From contig JAJHZJ010000496.1 of the NCBI GenBank assembly GCA_023548195.1, positions 6,394,702 through 6,458,701 on the forward strand: 64,000 nt of DNA, in the 5' to 3' direction. Position 1 is the stretch's first letter. Each line of letters opens with the position of its first letter. Below the pieces are notes generated by a model, which worked only from the letters and a program-made list of their open reading frames with translations, searched no databases and had not been told where the DNA came from. The position numbers and the translations under genes are program-made. Origin of the DNA: Bettongia penicillata ogilbyi. Lineage: Eukaryota; Chordata; Mammalia; Diprotodontia; Potoroidae. Below, piece after piece: positions 54,761-64,000 of this stretch.

Positions 54761-56203
54761 AGTTTTTGTACCACTGGTAATATGTTACAACCTACTCACC
54801 ATCTATACATCTTTCCATTGCTTATAAGATGGCCTGAAAATTTAATTCTTCAGAAGCAGTCATATGGAGTCAGTGAAAGAATGTTATTTAAAGTATGAGG
54901 CTTAGAAGAGTGATAGAATGAGCACAAGCTACTCTTTGAAAAGATTTCCCCAGAGCAATAAGGTCCGTTATCCTCCTCCACTATTATTTTTTCATTGTCC
55001 ATCATTGTTGTCTCTCCAAGAGATAAGCACTAAAGCAGCAGCACACTGAATAGCATAGTCTCAATAATATACATCCTTAATCTGTTTGCTTTTTCCTTTG
55101 TTGTAGAATTCTTATGGATGATTATGGGTCTCCTGTAAGAGGCTCTGGAACTTCTGGGTCTTAAGATAATTAAAACAGTATAATTAGATATCAGGAGAAG
55201 TGGAAGAACCTCATCATCCCTAGGGAATCCCTCTTCAATGTGGACTCAAGGCTGGATGCTTTCCTTATCATCAACAAATTACCTTGACAAATTTAATCCA
55301 AACAGTCATTTCAACCTTTTCTCTACTATTGTGTCTTTCAAGGAATTGTGTGGTTTTTAACATAATCAATGGGCAATAGCTAGCTGCAAGAAAACCTTTA
55401 GAATGATATTTTACTCTATTGAATCAAATGTTTAAAAAAAATAGTCAGTACATGATTAGTGCAGTGGAATACTGTATTCTCTGCATCTTTCGGATAATTC
55501 TAAGGTAAAGGAGTGGTCTACCAAAGAGTATTTTTTTTTTGCAAAAGGCTACTTTTGTCCTCAAAATAGTGATATATGTAGATTATTTTCAAAAAGATGT
55601 ATTTGTTCATTCATCTGTCATCTATCTAACTACCCATCTATTATCAGTATATCTATGTTTACTTTGTGATTTTGTTTCAGAATTATGATTTCATAAGTAT
55701 AGGGAATTTGCTGTCGAAAAGATCTCTCAGTTCAGTTCAGCAATGTGTCTATATCTCCTAAGCATACTGAGTTAATTCCCTATGATATGGAGAGGTTGTG
55801 ACTCATGATTTCTGTAGCTTATATGGGTCAAAGGTCGGTCTTCAACCCATTCATTTCTGACTCCCAAGACCTGCCCTCTATTCACAATGCCATAGTACAT
55901 TGAAAGACTTTGGAGATGGGAAAGTAACATGTAGGTTATTGAGAGTCATGACCAGGATTGGAGAGTATGGAGTTTTTCTCCAAGTGTCAATATTTGGCAC
56001 TTTTTCTCCAACAACTGAACCTGGAATCAGACTGTCTGTCCTTAAGTCCCCCTCTTCTCCTCTTTTTTGCTCCTTTTTTCTGATCATATTCTCTGTTCTA
56101 CACTCTTCATGCCTAGCTCACTCCAGTCTTTTTACACCTTTGTCCTCTATTATAAATTTCTCCTTTATTCGAGATCTGTTCCTCTCACATTCTATCTTTT
56201 GAT
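54761..56203. other. No gene; mostly unassigned
   Basis: 55160-55300 weakly resembles the L3 3' end (tcatcatccctagggaatcc, gactcaaggctggatgcttt). Otherwise nothing recognised. Confidence 0.4.
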
Positions 56204-56990
56204 TCTTTAGTGTTCATTGAAACCTAGCTTTCTCCTGAAGACATTGCCTCTCTTGTCACCCTTACTAGGGCAACCTGTCTTTCTCATATCTCCTGACACA
56301 GAGGACCGAGAGAGGAGTTGGCATTTTTTGCAGTTGCTAATTCATTTTTGTATCTTCTCTTGCCACTGTTAATCAGTAACCACCTCTTCTTTCAAATTCA
56401 CTCCATCCAGCTCACAAGGGCAGCTCAGTGGTGCATTGGATTGAGCACCAGTGCAAGGGTCAGGAGGACCTGAGTTCAAATCTCACCTCAGACACTTGAC
56501 ACTCACTAGCTGTAAGACCTTGGGCAAGTCACTTAACCACAATTGCCTCATCCTGGGTCATCTCCAGTCATCCTGAGGCATATTTGGTCACTGGATTCAG
56601 AAAGCTCTGGAGAAGTGAGGCTGGTGACCTGCACAGCCCTCCCTCACTCAAAACAAAGTCAATTGCAAGTCATGTCATTATTTCTCTGATGACATGATCT
56701 TCTTTGGCAATGAAGGACAAACACACACGCACCATGGATCCAGCCCACATCCTTGTTGTTGTTGTGGTCACCTATTGACCTCCAGTTCACCATTCCTTTT
56801 CACTTATAAATCCTATATATGAGTAAAAATCTTCTCCTCTGTCACCCCTGCCCCACTTCAACCACTGGGGCCTCCAAGTACCACCATTTCTTCAGCTCCC
56901 AAGACCTCTTCCTCCTTGACCATCTCCTCAACTTTTGATTTCAATCATTCCTTAAAATTCTTGCCCCGGCTGATCAGATTCCTACGGATG
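56204..56990 (+). mobile_element. L2 LINE ORF2 endonuclease region, split by a SINE
   Basis: The left arm (56204-56416) translates FIET*LSPEDIAS in one frame, against the L2 endonuclease LTETWLSPDDTAS. The right arm (from 56738) gives VVTY*PPV against VVIYRPPG. These are APE-type endonuclease motifs, with W-to-stop and R-to-stop changes. It is the only piece of this 5' ORF2 region in the window. Confidence 0.8.
56417..56737 (+). mobile_element. Type B marsupial SINE (RTE tail), full length with TSD
   Basis: gggcagctcagtggtgcatt head, ctgagttcaaatctcacctc, ttgggcaagtcacttaacca, catcctgggtcatctccagt, gaggctggtgacctgcacag, catgatcttctttggcaatg, aaggacaaac, then (CA)n. Flanks atccagctcaca (56405-56416) and atccagcccaca (56738-56749) are a 12-base TSD with one mismatch. 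Confidence 0.96.
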
Positions 56991-59062
56991 GCTCTGGAGT
57001 CAGTTGCGGTTGCTGTTTTTTGTTTGTTTGCTTGTTTTCCGCCAGTGGTAATAATCTTCACTATTTTTTCCAAGTAATGGTATCTACCCTCTTTTAGGTG
57101 TCGTGGAGCATCATTCTTCAGTGCCCTCAAGCTGTACCGCCTCCAGTGTGGACTGTCTCTCTGCATCCTTCATCTATTCTCATTCCTCTTGTAGTCTTTA
57201 TCATTTTTAGTGTGATTTCTAATTCTTCATTTAATGCATTGGGGACTATAATTGGAAGATATAGATCTGATTGCTCTACTCTCATTGGTGAGAATATTTT
57301 ATTATAATATTTTTGACAAATCATTTTCATTTTCAGCCTGTTTTGTAGTTATTTGGGGCTATTTTCTAGGTATATAGGATGTTTCCTAAAACATAAGAGG
57401 GAGAGGATAAATTTCTTTTATATATATATATTATTCGTTTTACTTAGCAACAAATGACTCTCTGAGCCAGCAGTTTTGTGGTAAATTAATATCTACTCTA
57501 GAAAAGGAAATGAGATCTTATGCACAAACTTATATATATGCAAATGATATTTATTAAGGATATTATTTACAGCTGACTAATCTTAGGAATGCTAGAGGAA
57601 GGAGATGCTACAAATTTGGGGTTCTGTGACTCAGTCATGCCCCAGTAGGAGGCTGGTAGCCTGGGTATTAGATTTATTTGTGGAGGAAGGGAGTGATAAC
57701 CAGGAGGACAGGGGATAACCAGCGACAGTTTTCCAACTTTTCCCTTTTTTACAGAAAGTTCATTTATATGACATATTTAAATCAGCATTTCTCAGTTCCC
57801 AGAGATTTTAAAGCAGTGATTGGTGAGGAAGTAAGGCATTATCTCTTCTGTTCCCAGATTGATGCTTTGGGATCTTTGAGTACTTTAATTAGTTGAGGGA
57901 ATTAAGGAGGGAGAAAAAGAAATCTAAACTTGATCATGATCTGAATTTCTTTTTAACTGTTAACTTCCTCAGACCATTTTGAAGAGTATAAGGCATGCTG
58001 TACATGTAGTAATTCACTGATATTAATTCATTATTTTTGGCTAATATTTCATATATTAGGGTGCAGTAGTTTTCGGGTAAATGTTTAGCAATCAGTATCC
58101 CCCAATCCCTCCCCAATGTCCCTATGACATACTTTTCAGTTTAATATTCATTAAAATTTTCTCAGTTATTTTCTTAAATTTAGACAATTTGAGTTTTAGC
58201 ATTTGACAATTTCTCAAATTCTCACAGTAAAAATGTAACAATTGACTCTTGAGAAATGTTTAGAGCTGACTCCAGCATACTCTTGGATAAACTGCGACTG
58301 TGAGATGGACCAGTAAGCAGCTACAAATGGATGTGTCTGTATTCATTTTCTAGCAAGCAATGTCAATTCATTGAAATTCGCAAAGGAAGGATGGCTGTTG
58401 GAGTATGAAACTACTAAATAGCTGCCATATCTGTATAGACTTTTTGGAAGAGTTATAGTAATCACCAGCCTGACCATGGAATGAATTCTGCAAGATAAGG
58501 TCTTGTAGTGAAATCCACCTTCAAATTTCATCTTTTAAATATTCTCAAGGTGATCTAGCTAAATTTGGTCTCTCACCAAGCATTTTGTAAACTCTCCCCC
58601 CATTACCAATTCTCAGTTTTATGAGATAATATTCTTCATAATCTTCTACTTCCCTCCTCTCTAAGCTTTTATAAAATATTTTATATTTCTAAAATGGCAA
58701 GAAGATTAAAAATTTGCTGGCTGAGATGAGTTTTAAACTCTTGATTGCCACATTTTGTGACGGATTTATGAAACTTTAACTGGCTTAGGAAATGGTGACT
58801 GCCTGGGTCAGTGTCTGTTCCTTTGTCCAATCTTTCAGTGTCAATAGCTTCTTTAAATATATGAGGTTGGAATTATTTTAATTTTATACCATATTTTCTT
58901 TTCATTAAAAAAAAATCTAATGTGGAATTAACCTTGATTTCTACTCTGATAAGTAGGATTTGGAGAGGATGATTTTATCATAGGCTGTACTTTGCCCAAA
59001 ACCCAGTGTTTATAAATTCGAAGGTGACCTATAATCATGCTTATGGACCACAAGTTTAAAGC
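56991..59062. other. No gene; mostly unassigned
   Basis: Includes a (TA)n run at 57419-57432. The ORFs have no domain. Confidence 0.4.
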
Positions 59063-59072
59063 AACCTCACAG

Positions 59073-59330
59073 AGAATGTAGCCAGGTGGTACAATGGATA
59101 GAGTCCCAGGTCAGGAGTCAAGAAGACTCATCTTCCAGAATTCGAATCTGGCCTTAGACACTTACTGGCTGTGTGACCCTGAGCAAGTCACTTAACACTG
59201 TTTGTCACAGTTTGCTCATCTGTAAAATGAACTGGAGAAGAAAAGCAAACCACTCCAGTATTCTTTCCAAGAAAATCCCAAATAGGTTCACATAGATGCA
59301 GCTATGACTGAAACAAGTAAACAATGACAA
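59073..59330 (+). mobile_element. Type A marsupial SINE, full length with perfect TSD
   Basis: gccaggtggtacaatggata, atctggccttagacacttac, gtgaccctgagcaagtcact, aagcaaaccactccagtatt, cttccaagaaaatcccaaa-like tail. Flanked by identical aacctcacag at 59063-59072 and 59331-59340. Confidence 0.94.
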
Positions 59331-59340
59331 AACCTCACAG

Positions 59341-59438
59341 GTCACCTAATATAACCCCTTCATTTTGCAAATAAAGGTATTGAAAGCCACTGGGATAAAG
59401 GATTGAGGGCTCCTCATCTTATAGATGAGGAAACTGAG
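59341..59438 (-). mobile_element. MIR3-type fragment
   Basis: gtcacctaatataacccctt, cattttgcaaataaaggtat and tagatgaggaaactgagcct. The type A SINE above is inserted at its edge. Confidence 0.6.
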
Positions 59439-59592
59439 CCTCAGTCTTCCTCAGCATCAGTTTCTTTGTCTGTAAGATGGAAATAATCATAGCCCCCTAT
59501 TTCACAGCCTGAACATCAACACCAAATGAGGTGATAGTTGTGAAGTGCTTTACAATGCTGAAAGTCCTATAAAAATGTTAGCAATTAAGAAC
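59439..59592 (+). mobile_element. THER1/MIR 3' half
   Basis: agtttctttgtctgtaagat, ggaaataatcatagccccct, gtgaagtgctttacaatgct and cctataaaaatgttagcaat. Confidence 0.8.
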
Positions 59593-59861
59593 TGAGAAAA
59601 ACACATACACAATGACTACAATAATGTAAACAGAAAGATCAACCATGGCAAAGTAATCTGAAATAAATGTTGCGAAACAAGTGTGGTCCCAAATAAGAGA
59701 TATGAAAAGACATTTCCCCTCATTCCTCCAAACCAGTGATGAAGGAGGGAGAGTCCATCAGTATGAAACATGGCACATGTCGTCAGATTCTGTTTTCCTT
59801 TCTTTATCTTTTATTTTTTCTTTAATTTTTAAAAATTCTTTTTTCTGAGGAATGGGAAGAA
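59593..59861. other. No gene or recognised repeat
   Basis: Unassigned. Confidence 0.4.
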
Positions 59862-59940
59862 AATAAACATTTATACAGCACCTACTATGTGCCAGGTACT
59901 GTGCTAAGTGCCTTTGTAAATATTATCTTATTTGATGACT
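59862..59940 (-). mobile_element. THER1/L2-type 3' end
   Basis: cagcacctactatgtgccag, gtactgtgctaagtgccttt, gtaaatattatcttatttga. The 3' end shared by L2 and THER1. Confidence 0.8.
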
Positions 59941-60091
59941 GAGATGGAGGGGAAGGAGGGGTTTAGGAGGAAAAATAACTGATATATAAATGAACAATAT
60001 CAATGGAGATATTTTAAAATAAAGGTTAAACATCAGCTATTATTCTTATTTCCTTCAATTATCTGTTTATAGGGAAAATTTGAATAGCGAC

Positions 60092-60138
60092 CTGTACACA
60101 CACAAACACACACACACACACACACACAAACACACACG
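60092..60138. repeat. (CA)n microsatellite
   Basis: acacacacacacacacacac with two aaac interruptions. Confidence 0.95.
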
Positions 60139-61855
60139 GAAGAAGATGCATTATAATCCCAAAGGATGAAGGTGATTAGTTTTTCTGAGAGGGGAGCCCA
60201 GGCAGAGATTAATTGAAATAGAGAAAAAGGTAGATAAGAGGGGCGGAGCCTATCTCCAGCCACCATCTGCATTCTTCTCCGTTTCTAATCAAGGAACATT
60301 ATATTGTAACCATTGCCCTTTTTAACAAAAGGTCAAATTCTAAAATGTCCCACAAATTCCAGAACTCCATTGCATGCCCCTGTGCATATAATTTTCCTGA
60401 AAAGAGAATGGGGGTAACATTCCTTTTTTTTTTTTTTTTTTTTTTTTTTAAACATCTCAGTAACTGAAAAAGCTGGTAGATATTCAGCAATGCTTTCTGG
60501 CTAAAGTATAAAAAAGGATGACGCTTTGCCTCTGTTCTGAGACTAACAGTTTTCTACTGAAACTGCCATGAATGGGTTTGTTTGTATACACCCAGGTGCT
60601 CTTTATTAGAAAAGTCTTGAATTAGGTGGTCCCACATATCTTATCATCCTGATGATATAGGGATCATTCCTATATTGCAGGCACTTTTATTGAACACCGT
60701 AAAGCTCTGGAGGGCTTTGGGGGTAAATGTGTTCTCTTAAATTCTTGATGGGTTTGACCATTTGCCTTTGCTCAAAAGTCATAGGTGGCTATAGACTGAT
60801 AGGGATGTAAATTCATCTCCCCGAAATGGACCATTAGGAAATTTGGATATCACTTTATGGATGCCAGAGTTCTGTTTTTTTTTTCTCTTCAGTGTTCTTG
60901 ACTCAACAAGTCACATGTAAAAGGCGTCAACTCCTTTATGTTATACATAAACATAATAAAAAATGTTACACCATCTAACTTTGACTTAGTTGATAATTCC
61001 AGGCTTTAGCCTCAGGCTCTGAAATGAAAATTATTCCTGTTACACTTTTTAATTACACCATAAACTTTGTGAAATAGCTATTGATCTTCAGTATCTGGCA
61101 TGAGCAAAGTTTTTTCTTTTTCTTTTTGTTACACAGTCAGTGAAAATCTGTCATGGGGACTGAAAACTGTGGGGTTCAGAGCTTTGAAGGTAGAAGAAGC
61201 CAGATGCTAGAGTACTATTAACCTTTTACTTACTTAGATGTTTGGCTGCCAAAAAGTACTTCATAATTAAAAAATATTTATAGACATCTCAGTCTTTCAC
61301 AGAGTAGAAACATACCTTTGAGATGACGTGAAGTCTTTGATATTTCTTAATGTTCCAGTACCAAGAAAAAAGGGGACCTGGATGTATTCTGTTTGGGGGG
61401 CAGAGGGAGGCTGTTTATTTCACAGCTTTGGGGCCTAGAAGAAGAAATTTAACCTTTACTTTTTGAGTTTTGCCAAACAAAAATCCTTAGCCCCTTGCAG
61501 GTTATGGGTGATTTATACACTTTGCAAGAGGCAAAGTGAAGGCCATTGTTGGAGCTGTAAGAAACCTCCAGTGCCAAAGAATTCAGAAGTTCTTAACCTT
61601 GAGTTTTCACTGGGTCCCTGACTTTGGATATGAAAAAAAAAAATACATCTTTATTTTTACTAACCTCTTAGTAAAATTTAGTATTTTCTTCAAATATTTT
61701 AGATTCTTCTGAGGTAGGCTTTACTATTTGATCAAAGGGGTGTAGGATACAGAAAAGGTTTAGTTAAACTACAAAAAATCCTCTCTCCAACATAGCCAAC
61801 TAGTGGCCATGCAGCCTTTTATTGATGAAATCCAGTAAGGGGAACCCACTGTCTC
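60139..61855. other. Mostly repeat-free intronic block with poly(T)
   Basis: A 26-base T-run at 60424-60449. About 60650-61600 shows no recognisable family and is a candidate for conserved noncoding sequence. A GC-box-like gggcggagcc lies at 60241. Confidence 0.4.
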
Positions 61856-63420
61856 ACAAAGCAGGTCATTATTTTGGAGCAAGTGAATTTACTAGGAAGG
61901 TTTTTTTTTTTGTTATATACCTCTTTGCAACTTCCATTAATTATTTCAGGTTCTGCCTTCTGGGACCAAGCAAGACAATTCTAATATCCTTTCCCATAGT
62001 CCTTCATATATATGTCTTTGAAGACAACTGTCTTGACCCCTTCCCCAACATTAATTTTACAGGTTTGAGACCCAGAAGAAATTCAGGCTTTCTTTTTTGA
62101 GCTTTGCAAAACTCAAAAACATTTCTCCATGATAAACAGTGGAAGTTCCTTCAACTGATTGTCATATGGCATAATCTAACGTCCCTGGATCAACCTAGTG
62201 ACTCTCTTCTGCACATTCTGCAGATTAACTGTGTCCTCCTAAAATATGGCCCCCAGAACAGAAAATCGTGAACCTGGTAGGATCTAAACAGGGCTAAGAT
62301 CAATACCACTTACACCTCCCATACCACCAATCTGAATATTATATTCTCTTAACAAAACATGAGCTCCCTTTAGACTTTTATTTAAGGGAAGAGAGGGAAG
62401 AAATATCACATTATTGACACACTGAAATTGCAGTCCCTTTTGTTAAAGAGATAATTCCCAGGTAAAATTACATCTAGCCATAGTTATAAAAGTGGATATT
62501 TTGAATCCAAGTCAAACTTTGTATTTTATAATATGAAATATCTTACCTATGTAAATATATACATTATATAAATATCTTTATGTTTATCTCATACTAAAAG
62601 CCAGTTTATTATGTTCATTTCAATATTTTAGCATGTCAAGATAATTTTCAATCTTGACTCTGCCACCCAGCATATTAGCTAGCCTTCCTAGCTTTGTGCT
62701 TGCAAATCTGGTAGGAACCATCTATGTGTAGATTCCTATCATTACTAATGTTTAATAACATAAGGAAAAAGATGGAGACCTGGGGCACTTTAGGGAAACT
62801 TCTATGATTACATCACAACATTAATGTTTGCCCTGACTTCCAACACTTCCAAATCTGCCTCTCTTTACTTTTGTTGAGGTTTTCCTCTCTCCCTTTTCCA
62901 TAAGCACAATGAGAATCTTTGCCAAATGTTTGCTAGAATTTAGCAAATATTGACTCTGTCTAATAAAGGAAACTTCCCAAGGTTGTTGTAAAGATCAAAT
63001 GAGAGGGTAATTGTAAAGTAATTAGCCTAGTGCCTGGCACATACCTAGTGTTATGTAAATGTTATCATTATTGTTAATTACCATGTCCTTATTACTGATG
63101 AAACATGGAGGTTCTTTGTGATTACTACTTCCTTTTCTAGATGTGAATGAACCATCCTTCTAATATCATGTACTAACTAGAATGTTGTCTTTGAAATCAA
63201 GGTGACTTATTTGTAATTTGCAGACTCTTCTTACCTTTAGTCTCCAGTCCTACAGAAGCTCTCCTCTTTTCCATAGTCTTTCAAAGATTACTTATAGTGA
63301 CTCAGTAATTATATTGCTTACAGTGTTCTGGGAAATACTTCAGCTTGTCCTGGTGACTTGTAAAATTAAGTAGGTGAGAGTTCTCTTATTATCTCCTTTT
63401 TCATCTCAACTTATTAGGGG
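61856..63420 (-). mobile_element. L3/CR1 LINE, long antisense copy
   Basis: Antisense CR1/L3 landmarks in order: aagttccttcaactgattgt, catatggcataatctaacgt, gtgtcctcctaaaatatggc, ccagcatattagctagcctt, gagacctggggcactttagg, ctttgccaaatgtttgctag, acttccttttctagatgtga and gtaatttgcagactcttctt. About 1.4 kb net, which is the longest L3 in the window and part of its ORF2 region. Confidence 0.88.
62965..63080 (+). mobile_element. THER1/MIR 3' half inserted in L3
   Basis: acttcccaaggttgttgtaa, agatcaaatgagagggtaat, agtgcctggcacatacctag, tgttatgtaaatgttatcat. L3 landmarks continue on both sides. Confidence 0.8.
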
Positions 63421-63636
63421 TTAAATATCTTACTCTCAACTTTTACTTATTTTCTCTAAGAACTAGGCTTCCTTTCCTGGCCATTTCCAAACCATGTGGT
63501 TAAATGTATACCCTCCCCCATTATAAACCTCCTCTTTTATATCTCAATTTCATCCATTAGAATGTAAAAATCCTTGAGGTCATGCCTAGCCGTTAGCATG
63601 GTATCTTGAATATTGCTTACTAAATACTTTGCCATT
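63421..63636 (+). mobile_element. L2 LINE 3' end
   Basis: ttagaatgtaaaaatccttg, aggtcatgcctagccgttag and catggtatcttgaatattgc. Only the last 100 bases are clear. Confidence 0.65.
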
Positions 63637-63675
63637 CATTCATTCATTCATTCATTCATTCATTCATTCATTCAA
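63634..63675. repeat. (ATTC)n microsatellite at the L2 terminus
   Basis: About ten cattcattcattcattcatt units. Confidence 0.95.
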
Positions 63676-64000
63676 TGAGTTTCAACTTCTCACCAGGGTA
63701 CTTGAAGGCATAAGGCAAGAATGTGGCCTTCCTGTCACCTGTTGGTAAATGTCTGGGTACGGCTAGGAAGGCCAGTGACTGCCACGGGACAATGAAGGAC
63801 ATGCTCAAACTGAGAGGTGTCTAAATTGTGAGGGACAGACCATCAGTTTGGGAAGCCAGGATTCCAACTGACACAGAGTTTTGTCTCGCAAGTGTTTTGT
63901 TTTGTTTTTTTTAATCATATGATTTGTGTATGACTCTTTGTTATACCTTCCTATGACAAGCTTGGGCACTTCCGTGGAAGTCTGCCTCACTCACAAGCAG
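63676..64000. other. No gene or recognised repeat
   Basis: Unassigned to the window end. The ORF at 63805-63990 (-) has no domain. Confidence 0.4.

Noticed and set aside
60241..60250. GC-box gggcggagcc as a promoter
   Set aside because: A single motif without CpG enrichment, a TATA element or nearby exon is not enough.

Overview
This window is vertebrate nuclear DNA. It is AT-rich and CpG-poor, has no operons, has only short chance ORFs, and is dense with interspersed repeats. The repeats point to a marsupial. There are several copies of tRNA-headed SINEs with the 5' end 'gggcagctaggtggcacagt'. They carry either a 'ccactccagtatctttgcca' tail (called type A here) or a 'gaaggacaaac' tail (type B), and I know both from metatherian genomes. 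Around them are many THER1/MIR, MIR3, L2 and L3/CR1 copies and a marsupial-type L1. I cannot name the species.

One protein-coding exon is supported. At 39490-39532 (+) an ATG opens MGENEASLPNTSIQ and runs into a strong AG|GTAAGT splice donor in phase 1. This matches, from memory, the N-terminus of NAALADL2, a single-pass membrane protein of the glutamate carboxypeptidase II-like family. The gene is very large with huge introns, so one exon in 64 kb is expected. On that reading, 39533-64000 is the intron after the first coding exon. The sequence upstream of about 39.3 kb is a 5' intron or 5' flank.

Layout. 0-12 kb: RTE LINE 3' pieces, L2, THER1, an antisense L1 and an L3 split by a THER1. 12-25 kb: MIRs, a cluster of degenerate unclassified repeats (16.7-17.6 kb), two adjacent SINEs with target-site duplications (TSDs), L2 and L3. 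25-35 kb: a long L2 interrupted by a SINE, a low-repeat block with the longest ORF (28.3-28.8 kb), and a MIR pile-up at 34-34.8 kb. 35-39 kb: an L2 ORF2 remnant split by a palindromic hAT element with TSD, an AT-rich palindrome, and another nested L2. 39-42 kb: the NAALADL2 exon and low-repeat flanks, possibly conserved noncoding. 42-54 kb: mostly L2, MIR and microsatellites. 54-64 kb: L3, an L2 endonuclease remnant split by a type B SINE with TSD, a type A SINE with TSD, and a 1.5 kb antisense L3/CR1.

The window shows LINE-SINE partnerships: L2 with THER1/MIR, L3/CR1 with MIR3-type SINEs, and an RTE LINE with type B SINEs through a shared 3' end. The type A tail resembles BovB/RTE. Many insertions are nested, which gives relative ages. 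No RNA gene, CRISPR array or intact transposon gene was found. Repeat family names come from memory of consensus sequences and were not checked against a library.
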